Assembly: GCF_040581485.1 (NCBI RefSeq)
Contig: NC_090133.1
Coordinates: 25,074,139-25,138,138 of the forward strand
Direction: 5' to 3'
Length of the DNA: 64,000 bases
Source of the DNA: Linepithema humile
Taxonomy: Eukaryota; Arthropoda; Insecta; Hymenoptera; Formicidae
The notes below the pieces were generated by a model that saw only the letters and a program-made list of their open reading frames with translations, had not been told where the DNA came from and did not search any database. Positions 13,601 through 26,740 of the stretch are shown piece after piece. A program made the position numbers and the translations under genes. Position 1 is the first letter of the stretch, and each line of letters starts with the position of its first letter.

Positions 13601-16600
13601 TTTCCTAAGAGATAAAACTAATGTATATTAACGCGTGCTATTCATATATGCGTAATATTCATCAGAAAATATTCATGTTCATGCAGATATCAGGCAATAT
13701 CTGAATGTATATCGCACATCCTACTCAATAATTTTCAATCCTCTTATCTAGAATTAGCTCTAAGACTTCGCACGATAAAGTTCGCAGTCATTTCTGTCGT
13801 ATAGAAATGCATTGAAAATGCAATTCCTGCTTTTTTAATGCAATGTTAAAAAATATATTTATATAAAACTACACAAAAGTAATATTATTACATAAGTTCC
13901 TTTCTTTTTTCGCTAAAATGCATGAATATTAAAATGACAATATCCATCACTTCACAAATAATGTCTGACCACAGACGTGGTTTTACTACTGCGTTTAGGT
14001 TGCGATCTGATTTAGCACACTCTATTCACTATGTATTGCAGCAAAATTCTTTTAAAAATGCATAATTACCTAAAATTTAAGACATTGTATAAAGCGCTAC
14101 GAGGTCGCGGAAACATCAGAAGAGAACCAGCAAAAGCATGAATACATGTAATTAAGAAATTCGCAAGTTCAAGTTAACTTATACATTAGCTGTTAATATT
14201 CTGAAAGAGAGACTAAAGTGCACCAGCTTAATTTTGAAAGACCACAGTCCGCTTTATCAGAGTCAAAGTTGTACGCGGCACTCGCAAGTTATATTAAGTA
14301 GTTTCTGATAACGTTAACATTTTCGTCAGGTCGTGATAGATAGGCTTTTAAAAAACTTTCAACCAAATACCATCTCGTTAAAGATTTAAGATCTTTTACT
14401 TCATAAGAGAGTAATATTACCCTCTCCGTTATTTACATAACATATTCCCTATTATTTTACATACTCTTGTTCAACAATGCGCGCTTTCTCCTCTTTATTA
14501 TATCCCCGTACGTAAAATATTAATATAGTATATTGTATGCTCGGTAGACGCATACATCAGAATTTTCATGCACGAATACCTGACATCGAAATCATTTCTG
14601 TCACAAATACCATCCATCGATCTTTATAATACGCGTCTGACGTTTCTCAGCTTGTATTTTCCGGCAAATAATCTTTCTATCAAAGTAATGCAACATAAAT
14701 TAGGTTAGTGGATGCACATATGTACATTCGGAGCTATCCTAGCGCGATCCAAAATATTCGAAAGCCTGCCTTTCACGAAAGACGAGGTACGGTGGCACGC
14801 ATTCCTTAAAATTTTCCACAGTTGGTACTTATTTCAAACTTTTCACCGTATCGTAAACTTCAATGCGAGAACACGACCAACTCTTTAATACGCCTTTAAT
14901 TAATAACTTTAAGAACTTCCTGCGTTTTAAAATACCTTAACTCGATCTTTGCGAGTTATCTTCATTTATTATAGCCATCGTCGTATCGTATCTTTTCACG
15001 TGTCGCAGTCATAAAAAGTTAATTAGATAGCAAATAGGGCAAACTTCATTTTTAGACATTAAATAATTATCGGTTTTCCTCATTACGAAGATTAGTATAC
15101 ATAATGTGAAAAGGTAGGATTTCTTAGCCGGAAAAGAAATTGGTTATTTGTAAAATCCAAATAATTAAAGAACTTAAAGAAGATAAAATATGCAGGGCTA
15201 ATTAATTACTATTTCGCGAAACTTTCAGTGCTAGTGCGCAGTATTTATTAGCGGTTGTTTTTTGTTTCTCTCACATTTAACTTTCTGTGATTAACGTTTG
15301 CAAAGAACTGATTTAACTATTTCGTGTATTCTATAACTTTTTACTAACAACCATTTTGAGAAAAAAGCTATTAATAGAATAAAAAGCTTGTGATATCATC
15401 GACAAAATTAATGACTTGGAAAATTTCAGCAATTTTAAATTAGCAATTTTATGAATAATTCTCCTGTTTCACGTCGCATCACTTATCTGCGATGCACAAT
15501 AAAATGTACACGCAATCAAATACGCATTAAATATCTAACAAAGCAAACGATTTTCGATTTAGTTCTGTAGTTTGTGCGGTAGCGCATCGTATCCACACCG
15601 ATGAAAATAATAGTCTTTATTCGGACTAAGGAGGCCATTAGCCACTGGTGGCGTAACCCGAATTGCCGACTCATTTATGTAGGTTTATATGGTGGCTGAC
15701 CAAAGATTCATTTAAAGCTGCATTAAATAATAATCCTCCGTAATAATACACTGTAATAAAATTAAAAATAATACAGGTACTTTAAAAAAATTTTCTTCGT
15801 GTATTGTGTAAACTACTTGTTCCACAAGTATTTTCTTTTCTTTTTGTATCAAGGGATTTAGGCGGATTAATATCCTTAAAAAACCAAAATATTAACGAGT
15901 GTCCTTTAAATAAGGATTAATGCATTAATTAAATATTATCTCATTTAATTATCACTCGCTATTAACGTACTATAATAAAGTTTAGAAACGTGACGTAAAA
16001 AACAGTTGTAACTATTATTATCATCCATTTGAGAAAACAGAGATTTTAACAAAAAAAGTTGGAATAAAAGTTCGACTAACATCAATACGTAAATATGACC
16101 TCTTTTGTCCAATTTTCGAATATTTTGCTTCTACGAAGTATTTATTTTTCCAGTCTTAGCAATCAGTTGTTTCAAGTTCTTTTAGGCACGTGTGTTCATG
16201 TGTGTATGTGTGTGGAAGATTATATTTAAAGAAACTTCAGAAAAATGTTCAAAAAGTTATGTTTAGTTTATGTAGCATTATGAAAAACAGTGACGCAAAT
16301 GAAAATTCGCCCTGAAAATCTATTTGCTCCTTTGCCAAATACAAAGTTTCAAAGACATATCTTTTGTGAAATGCGCTATTTACGTACAAAATAAACGAAC
16401 AATAAAACTTAAAAATTGCTCTGAAAAGATCTTCGCTTGGTTTGTGTTCCTAAACTTTCCAACGATAGTGCATTTCGATATGCCGGCCATTCCCGGCGGC
16501 TTAAAATCAAAGTTTATGCATTTCTATGTCAACGCCGAACGAAGTTATTCAATATTGATAGCTCCGGCATTGATGCAGGAAAATATATGCATATGTTGGT

Positions 16601-19600
16601 GCGTGATACGGGGCCATGTGTGAGGGTAAATTTCGAGTCGCATCCACCGAAGATTAACGACGCGGCACCGCATCGATCGCGGTCCGTGTCTTCGTCTCGC
16701 TTTCAAAGAAGAAGTAATAAGGAAAGATGGATGCGAGCTCACTATTTACGTGTAAACACCGAGACCGGGAGAAAGACGACGGGCGCGACGGAAAGGAACG
16801 TATTTCGCTCGAGAACCGGACGGATACTTATTGAAGCAATTACGAGTTTTAATTACGTACGATTATAAGTTTAATCGGACGTCGTTCGTAATTACCGCGA
16901 ACACGCGCGAACGCATTACCTCTTGCGATATATCATTCTGTCACACTGGACTTCTCCACCGCTTTACGACCTCGTTTATCATATTCACAGCCAAGGTCGC
17001 GGAACCACCAAATGAAGACTACAAACGCGAATGTAAATAACTCAAGGGCGACACGATACAATGGTATCATTACGACCGTACATTGCGCACTTGAACGAGT
17101 GTATCTCGTAACGGTGAAAAGAGAAAGCAATTAAGCCCGCAAGCAATGTAGTTGGAAAAAATTCTCTCTTAACAAGTTATAATTGTTAAAGATCGGAGAA
17201 AAAACTTCCGGCGTATGATGATTTTCCATTGTCTGAAGTGTAGAATAAAAAGAACATCAATCCAACCGGAAGAGTGAATCTTACATCGTAGAACTTTCGA
17301 CGCAATACTTTTCATACTCTTCTGATTGCTTGAGAAACGCGCAACTTCGCGAGATTACCACGCCGATCTATGGTACGCGCAAAAAATTTATCTATAACCC
17401 CCGGCAGTTTTGCAAATTCTCGTATCGTTTCTCATGACTAGGCATCAGTGATGAACAGCGTGTTCTAGAAACCTTGCCAAGCTCAGCCAGGAACTGGCAT
17501 CGCGATTCCGCGCGTAAGTGATAGAGCGTCTCGCAGCTAACAGCTTGAGAAGTGAATCAAAACGTTTTTATCTCATCCGTTCTTCGTAGTTGCGACGTAT
17601 TTAGCACAGAAGCTGCTTAATTGGGAAGATGGCAAATTTGGGGACTATTGGTCGCAATGCGACACACGATTTATTTCACGTTGCAAGCAATTCTGCACAT
17701 TTAAGAAAACTAAAATCACAGCGTAAAATCGAGAGAATAATAAAATGCTTTTACTTCTTTCTTTCCTTGCACCATTATGTCGGCAAAAATATAATTCTAT
17801 TATTTTATATGACACGCAAATAAATGTATCATCCATTTTTGCTCTTATGACATAAAAGAAATTTGATAAATAGAAGTTCCTAAAAATAAAATTCTAGAAT
17901 AAAGGATAAAATTACCTTCCATGACACAAAAGTATGTTTCGCGAGATAAACAAAATACTCGCTAGTTCTCTGTAACGCCAGCCGCGTTACATTCGGTCGC
18001 GTTAACGTGCGTTTCGGTGATATCGCTCTTTTGCTTTTATTTTTTCTCATGCATAACGCACAGCGTGTTTTGCTATACTCTGCCTTTATGCATTCCGTAT
18101 CACGCCAGCTTAAAGTGCGCGATTTTTCATTCCTATTTTATCTCCGTCATTTATTTTATCAAGAATTTCCAAACGAATGCAGTTGCAAACGTAGCCAGGG
18201 TTCATTTAAATGCAGCGGTGTCGCGGTCGCGATTTACGGCGGGCTTTTTGCGGTACCTCGCACGACGAATATAATTCAAAAGCCAATCAATAACTGATAA
18301 CCCTAATAAATTGAATCTCATTGTGATTCAATTATCATCTGCTTCCGCTTTTAATCATCGACACTTTGTGCGACGATTACGCGCGCGTCACACACCGCAG
18401 CCGCTATACACACATTTGAACACGTATAGAGCTCAAAATTATCACTAAGAGGGAATTAAGAACTATTATGAACGGAGAAAAATACAGAATAATCAATGCA
18501 CGTCAAAGCTACCACGTATACACATAGATCCCTATGCGATGCATCATAAGCTGCTCCGATTACTTTTGCATAGAATAGAAAATCCGACGTCATTGCCGGG
18601 ATCACGTTAAAACGCGTTGATGAGCAAACAAATTGTACACCTCAAATATTTAACATAACCGAGGTTTAGTAATATACCGTATTAATCCGTAGAAAGAGAA
18701 TCCTAGTTAATATTATGTTAAGGATATTAGACATGCTCAGTTTTGTTACGCGCAAATTTTCTCCTGTGTGTAATTAAATCGTTCCCCGATCAATGTATGT
18801 AAATCACGTATGTGTCTTGGAAAATTAATAAATAGCGATATTGAACACTGCTTTCAAATCAAAGCATTATTTGATTTTAGCTTCAGCAGTTATATTATTT
18901 ATACGAAACGGACGAGCTATTAATCGCACTCATAAACATACAGAGATTTTAAATATATTAATGTGAAGGTATATGTCGTGCGCAAATATGCTTAACTTTA
19001 ATGCTTACAGAATCGATTGACCCAACGCGCCTTTCAACGCTGTCACACTTCTAAAGCACAGCTCATCTCTTATCTAATTACGAGCAAATGTTTCGATAGG
19101 AATTATTTCGTGTCACGGGACAGCACGAGATTATTACAGGATTCCAATTACAGTTATTAAAACAAGTGAGCATCATCAACAGCAAATGTCAAACGTTATC
19201 GGAAAGCCATCGGTCACGAGGACTTTAATGAATTTTAAATTATAGAGAGTTGGATAGCAACAATAATAAATTTAGCGTAAATAACTTATAGGTCGGTGCT
19301 TTTGATATTTCAGCTACGTACACACTATATTTAATACAATAAGAATAATGTAAAATTGTAATAAAATAAATTCATTAAATGGAGCCAAGTAAAAATAAAA
19401 TCAAGACAAACTCTGCCACGTCAGTCATTTACGTATGTAAATGTTAGCGATCAATTTTATCTTAGTTACTACAAAGTTAATTTAAAGTTAGTTAATGAAA
19501 TCAGTAAAGTTAAATTTAAAAAAAATGTTTAGTTTTACTTATAATTATAGAAACGTCAATATAGTGTCTACGTAATATTATCTTTATAAATGTTATAAAA

Positions 19601-22600
19601 ATATTTTACCTATTTACGAAGGAAATATCTTGTCAGCATAGAAGATAACTTCACTTACCTGTAACAAAAAGAAAAACAAAATACTTCAGAATAATTTTAA
19701 TATGCAAGTAAAAAAATATGTAGTCAAATCATATACAATGCGATAAAAACTTAAAATTAAGCAGCGTTTAATATATCGAAGAATGCACCATCCTATTCAA
19801 TTTTCAGAGAGCTGCGGGACACGTGTCATCCATCTGATAACATTCTACAACTAATTTACATGCGGTACTGACTGGCCTAATTTTCACGTCCGAAGGGTAG
19901 GTGCGGTTCGGTGTAACGAGAATTAATGTTGCAACAAACAGGTCATATTTAGGTTGGCAACTAATGGATCAACAGTCAGACCCGCAGCTACCGTTCAACG
20001 TCGATAATTGGAGTAGCGAGCAGCATTTGTGTATTCCTTACACTGGAGAACTGAATTATGGCTTTCATAATCTTGTCAAACTATGTACTTGCAATGCTCG
20101 ATTGCCACTATTAGTTTGACAATTGCATGCGTAGCACGCGTGTGTGAGAACAATACGTTCTTACAAGTCGTATTGTCGCAATAAAACGTTTGTGAATCTT
20201 CTATATGCGGAATCTTAACAAAATACATATATATCAAAAATTCAGTTTCATTTTATATCAATAAAACATATACATTTCAGAAGCAAACTGTTATTGGCAC
20301 ACAATTATTGTGTTCTCAATTCTTCTATAACATCATATATAAAAGTTCTAATTTTTAGATAATGATTAAATCGGTTTTAAATCGCTACACATATATCTTT
20401 ATATAAGAAATCTACTTTTAAGTATATTTCTTGATTACATTTATTGCCCTTCAATTAAGTTTACTAACGAAAAGAAGCTGTTCTGACTTATAAATTATTT
20501 GCCACGGTATATGAATCGAACGCAATATAAGCCGTATAGAAAGATCTATGATAGCCATTATACCCCGATTAACGTACAGATCCGTTGAAGCATTATGCCA
20601 CCATTATAACGCGTGCACCAAATGGTCGTTTTAACTTTAACTACGTGAAAGTTGTAAAGTCGACTTTCCCAAAGTTCGACGCAATGCAATCTGTCAGTCG
20701 TGGAAAATAAACGCTTATGTCCCAGTGTAAATGAGATCATAAACTTGGCGGTATCGTAAGTATATCAAACAAGATACTTTTACGCTATCTTCGAAATGTG
20801 TGAAATACGTTCGAAGCGAATGGTATACGTTGAACAAGGAGAATTTTTTATGTTTCTTCCAAAAGAGACTTCGGCGCTTTATATAGTACTTAGAATCTTG
20901 TAACAGAATACGAAATAATAAGAATCACACTTAGAACTCTGCTTAACTCTTGAACAAATAAACATGGCTAGATATAAAATATAGAACGTACATCGAACAT
21001 TTAAATGTGTATCAAGTGTTATATATTTATCAATATAATTATATAATTTTTACTATTTCTCTTCGTAAGTATCGAATTCTTACAATAATAACATTAATTT
21101 ATAATTCAGTTCAATTTTCACTTTATTTGATCATTTTGATATAATTTTTTTTAATGCATTATAAAATAATATTTCCTGAAAAAAAGATACTCTTAAAAAA
21201 ATATTTTTGCTACATTTTTTAACCTGTAATTCCTGGTAAAAATGGCCATACTTTGGATTTATATCTACAATACTGACTGAATAAAAGGTTTAACTGATAT
21301 ATACGTTTACATTTCGCAGGATTAACTTTTGCTGCTGCATGCGTCAACAAATGTCACGGATTTGTTGACACATTGAGGGGAAGTTAATGTCCATCCATGC
21401 ATATCTATACTATGACGTATCATATGACAATGTATCATAAAAATTAAATACTCCCTGTCAAGCTATGAAATTTGTCAAAAAGGCGATTCGTTATATTTTA
21501 TTTATGCAAAAATACTCTATAAAACGCATATACGAAATAATTCATAAATCAGTAAATTTATAAATCAATGTAATGATAAGATTCTGTAATTAAAAATAAT
21601 ATTATATTATACTATATTAGTATATAAAAATTATTATATATCTTTTAGAAAAAGTTAAAAAGTAAAGGAATTTTTTAAATTTTCAGATCAATTAAAAATG
21701 TTTAATTTTATTTTACTTTTTTACTTTGCCACAATTACTGTGACAACTAATTAGCTAATTATTTCTGAATCACATGTTTATCTGCTAAAATGTACATCTT
21801 GAAATTTAATCCGCCAAAAATCTTAAACTTTTTATATTAATATTTTATTAATTTAATTTAATATGATCGTAGTATAAAATCTCTGCAAAAGACAGACCCA
21901 CTTTAAAATTGTTCGAAGAAAAAAGAACATAGTCATAAAGCGTTATACAATTTTTGCAAAACAATGCCGTAACATATTCCGCACCACGCGTTGTTATTAG
22001 GACTATTCTTTGAAAAACTGCACTTTTGCATATTTTGTACTTAAAATGAAAGAAGTACGTGCCTCACCGTTAGAAGGGGAAAAACGAAAAAAAAAGGAAA
22101 AAAATACAATGTAGGAATGTAGGTAAAAAGAACAGACCTATTGTTATGCGTAACGATGATACAGTGCGGAGCCATTTTTCTTCTTCGAACGTTATTTCAA
22201 AGCACACTGTGTGAGTCTAACTGGCGCCCTTCTTTCCTCATTTAATTCCATTCTTCGCGATCAGTAATAGTAGAAGTTTGCGCGCGGATTCGAATCATTA
22301 TCCCGGGCATACGTACTCGTTCCAAACGGAATAGCGAAGTAAGAGAAGCGGAAATCCTGTTCGTTACGTCGGCTTTAAGGCATGCTTGATATTCAAGCAA
22401 AGTACCATGTGCCATTTTGATATTCGTTGCGCGAGGCAAGCTCAGTCATGTTATTATAGCGACGGCTCGCATAAACCGCCTATAACGTAGGAACATATTG
22501 CACATACGCGGGCAGAACGTTCGTAGAAATTGCGACTGTCTATCCACGAAAGAGTCTTTAAAAAAACTATATATCATAAAAATTTAATACGATTATCTAC

Positions 22601-25600
22601 TCAGCACCCTTATTTTCGGCGCATTAAGCCTGCAAGTTTTCTGCGAGCCACTCCTCTATCTACAAAACCGGAAATTATCGTACTTCCTTCCCCATGCAAG
22701 CGCAATCTCTCATTTCAGTCTGAAAATTCTTCAAATTCTATGTCTGAATTTGGTTTCCGCCTTTCCACTGCACCCGACGTGCTCTCGGAAATCGCAGGGG
22801 TAAGCTCGACGAATAAGAACGCGTATCCGTTCTCGTTTTACATAGAAAAAAAGTTACCGACGAAGATTTTTGCCATCCATCTCTTCTCATTCGTGCTACG
22901 TATTTACAAGATTTATGTATCATACGCGAGTAAACATGCACGTATTACGACAAGAGGTTACACATGCCGCTTCTCTGACAATTTACTTTTTAATACATCT
23001 CATTCGTCTAACTATTACCTGTCACGATATTGTTCGATGAAAAATCGAGATACTGAACGAATCGAATTCTATTTCAGCGCGATACGTTAATCCTCGTTAA
23101 TCGTTAAATTTTGAATTGATCAACGCTTGGAAAGCGTCCTTTAAATGAGAGGTGGAATTCCGGACAATGGATACTTTTCAATTTACTTCAAAAGTGACGC
23201 GCGCGTATTGGCTGAAGTCATTAATCCAAACTTAAACCAGTTAAATATTTTATGACATTCCCGATTTTTTCCGCGTTCGATGCACTGAAATTCTATTGAA
23301 GAGAAAAAAAGTTGTTAAAATTAGTGTTCGTCATACGTTCTCCGAACTTGATATTATTATTATTACATTATTGCTTTCACCACAACTATTTAATACTTGA
23401 TGTAGTTCCAAATTTTGTTTTACCTCAATATATGTAAAATAATTCGTTGCAGTTTACATCGTTCGTAACTTATAACAATTGTGTTGCGGACTTGTGTGTA
23501 CTCATATCGTGCCCCAAATATGTGTACACGCAAACGTGGTAAACTTCAATATGGTCGCTACAGGATTTAATATTGCATGATATAGACCTCACACGACGAA
23601 GGCGAACGTGCACGGACATCCACTCCTTTGTTTACGTCTGTAAACCGACTCTGTGATTTACTTTAGTTAAGCGAGTTAACCGTATTTCATAATTTGGTCA
23701 CCTAATTTACCTCATTACGACAGTTTCACTTTGATATCCGATGATTAATCAAAAGCCTGCCTAAATCCGATTTCATCCGATAATTAGTCAAAGTTCATCC
23801 GACTGTTCAACTTACGGTTTGCTTAAGGAAAACTTGCAATTTACTTTCCGACGATTTAATTCTACTCCTTTCGTGCCATTTCGTGCACGGAGTTCTAATA
23901 ACGAATAGTAGAGCATGATAAATGAAAGAGACGTCGACGGAAATGTTTCAAGTGCGAGCCAGGTACTTTGTATTTTATAACAAAGTATGCAAACGAAAAA
24001 TGTCGACTCGCTTAAGCACAGGCTTTTCCTCTTTGAGGTGCGCTCAGGCGTGATATACACATATATTCGATGGTACTAGAAAACTCAAGAATACTTGTCC
24101 GTGCTGTAAATATCACCATGGTGACAACTATGATAATTTCACGATCAAAACACGCGTTGATAAATATTATTGTGAAAACGCAGCTTTAACAAAAACACAC
24201 AAGGCTGAAAGCACATTTTAAGCGAAAGCACAATTATTAGAAATTTATGCAAGCTGAATTATGTACATGAACAAAAATTCATCCGTAAATAACTCCGAGC
24301 GAATTACCAGCCAGAATTTTATTTGCACCACAAAGCGTATCTTTGCTCGCCTTGCCGCAATACATTTTCCTAGCGTTTATATCTCAAATAAAGTGGATTT
24401 ATTACTTAGAGCTGTATTACGATACATAAATGAGTCTGCGACTTACACATCGTAATTATGATTAGGACGCACTTTCCTCCGTACTTTAAACTTTAATTAG
24501 ATATTATGCAAAGATTAGCATTAGTTGGATATACTTTGTATCTATTGCACTTTCAAGCATCGTTATCATAATCTGATTTTTATTCCACTAGCAATATATT
24601 CTTTTAATAATAAATTTTATAACTCACTTCGAATTAAATGAGAAACAGTTTTAGCAAGCAAATTGTAATGCTGAAATTTAAAATGTACATACATTACATA
24701 CATCATGTAACACATAATAGTTCGTCATAAAATTCTAGTCACGTTCTTTTGATGAAAAAAAGAAACAAAGAACTAGCGTAATCCTCGTTGTTTATATTTC
24801 TGTTCTTATATAGAATAATCTTGTACAGAATGTTCTTCTGCTTTACCAAGTAAAATATTCGATATAATATTCGGGTAGTAGGTATAACGACGCGGAATAT
24901 CGTTCAACCGGTTAGTTCCGGCTAGAGTAAAGAGAATTCTTTACTTTCTTAGAGCTATTTTCTGCAGAGGCAGAGCAACGCTAACAATTTACCGCTCTGA
25001 ACCTTAAATCACGAAAACTCGAGCGTGGGACCGAGATAATGGTGATTAATTAGCTTGTGCCTCTACGAATCCAATATTTAAACCACAGATAGGAGATAAT
25101 TACCTTGATATTCCGCTAAGAACACATCTTAGTAAGGAATAAAGTAATCTCATAAACTAAGGATAATTTTAAAATCATTTAATGACAAAAATTATACTCG
25201 CGTAAATCTAATCGGACTCTTCTGTTTGTCGCGTAAATTTTCACAATTTGTTGTTTCACAATTGTATTCTGTCAGAATTCTGTGATAAATAAATGTTTAT
25301 CATATTGAGAACGAAATTACAACACTCAAAAATCAACCAAACATGTGCGAAATATTAAAATAATCTACTTTGTTTCACGTGCAGCACGCGATGCAGCAAA
25401 AGGATGGAAATATTAAATTTTCACATCATGATGCAAACCATATGAAAAATATTTCGACAGGTGGTGAAAAATAAAAAAAAATTGATGACTGGGCAGTCGT
25501 ATAAATCGAGTTTGATTAATTTCATCCAAATTTTATCAATTTTACGAGCATTGTGAGAGAAGTAAATCGATACGCTGCGCAGGGAGTTGTCGAAAGTTAC

Positions 25601-25813
25601 ATGAAAAAAAGAATATAATATCCAATTAACTTCTCAATTTTGGCCGCGCGACAAAATTATTGTACAACGCACGTAGGTCCGGGAAAATGTTTCAATACTT
25701 ATATAAACGATTAGACAGGAAGCGGAGTAAGGTGCCGTGCCACGGGCTATCCAGGTTAATTAATCTTCCCCCACGTCGGCCGGTCGTCGACCTCGCGAAC
25801 GAGCGATAATTAC
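10651..25813. other. AT-rich stretch without recognisable genes
   Basis: No coding exon, RNA gene or intact mobile element was recognised. The longest open frame (22530-23090, plus strand) has no family likeness. The one notable detail is a repeated splice-donor-like 18-mer at 25095-25112, discussed under findings. Confidence 0.5.
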
Positions 25814-26425
25814 CTTGATATTTTGCCGGCGGTACTCCTTCGTGTGTGCAAGGTAATACTTGTAGACGTGCAACGGCAAGGACCTCTTGGTTTCCTCGCC
25901 GATCCATCGATGGGACTGCTCGAGACCAGGCGGTTTCGCAACGCGCGCTCCCGGCGATCGTTGGCCGAGCGATCCACCGGGTGAGCCTAAACGCACAACA
26001 CTCGCAGATCTGTTCAAGGGATAACCGGCCGATGAGCTGGGCGGCGGGTGCGTGTGATAATGCGGATTCGAGGCCGGCCGCCCGTCGGCGATGTCAACGT
26101 CGCGACGACGCGACGGTGCCTCGAACGATCGCTGCCGTCGAAAACGTTCGTACACGCTCTCTCCGTGATACTCTTGGTAACGCTCCTGATGGTACTCTTG
26201 ATGACGTTCCTGATGACGGAAATCCAGATGACACTCCGGACGATGTTCCGACTCTCGGACGGACGGATATGAGTAGAGCGCCGGACGTCGCAGCACGCAC
26301 GGCTGCAAACTTAAGACCGGCCTCTGGCAGATTCTGCACGGCGGGCAAAATTGCGGATTCCACGTGTGGTAACAGCATCCCGGCGACCTGGAGCCAAACG
26401 GGTCCCGGGTCGCGGGGTGGTTCAT
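25814..26425 (-). CDS. First coding exon of an unrecognised protein: Cys/His/Arg-rich N-terminus
   Basis: Open frame of 204 codons from ATG 26425 to a phase-0 donor AAG|GTAATT. An in-frame TGA shortly upstream (12 nt before the GTG that precedes the ATG) fixes this as a first coding exon. The protein begins MNHPATRDPFGSRSPGCCYH, has a Cys-rich patch (CCYH, CPPCRIC near residues 20-40), then a His/Gln/Glu/Arg repeat region around HQERHQEYHQERYQEYHGE (residues about 70-90), a Ser/Arg-rich middle, and a more folded-looking helical end, ETKRSLPLHVYKYYLAHTKE then YRRQNIK. I do not recognise the family. GC-rich DNA upstream fits a promoter and 5' UTR. Because it lies on the same strand inside what should be the last long CASK intron, it may be an alternative CASK start or another gene. 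Confidence 0.6.
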
Positions 26426-26740
26426 GACGAACTTCACATCGCATCAAGCGCGCGACCTTCCACTGCCAGCCGCCGGCACATTGCGCGTGGCACGTAATCG
26501 TTCTGCGAGCGGCTACATATCGTCATCGTTATGTTCGTCACGCACAGAGATCAAACGGCGACGCGGCTCGCGGATGCAGCGACATAGCGATGCAGCTTCA
26601 CGTGTGGTCCGTCATCGCCGGGCGCGCAAACCGCGTTCACGTAATTCACATAGTGGCGATTCGACTCGACCGATGGCGATCGATCGACGTAACACACACG
26701 TCACTCCAGAAGTTTCACTTGAAGCTCCCACTTACTAGCG
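26426..26740 (-). promoter_or_regulatory. Putative 5' UTR/promoter of the exon at 25814-26425
   Basis: GC-rich, CpG-rich DNA directly upstream of ATG 26425 on the minus strand. It falls back to AT-rich sequence beyond about 26740. An in-frame stop precedes the start codon, consistent with untranslated leader. I see no clear TATA box or splice acceptor. The open frame on the opposite strand here is an effect of high GC. Confidence 0.35.

Noticed and set aside
22530..23090. 186-codon open frame on the plus strand
   Set aside because: Long for AT-rich DNA, but no family likeness, mixed composition and no splice or polyadenylation context that singles it out.
25846..26427. 193-codon frame on the plus strand
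   Set aside because: Antisense of the minus-strand exon that has an in-frame upstream stop, ATG and donor; no features of its own.
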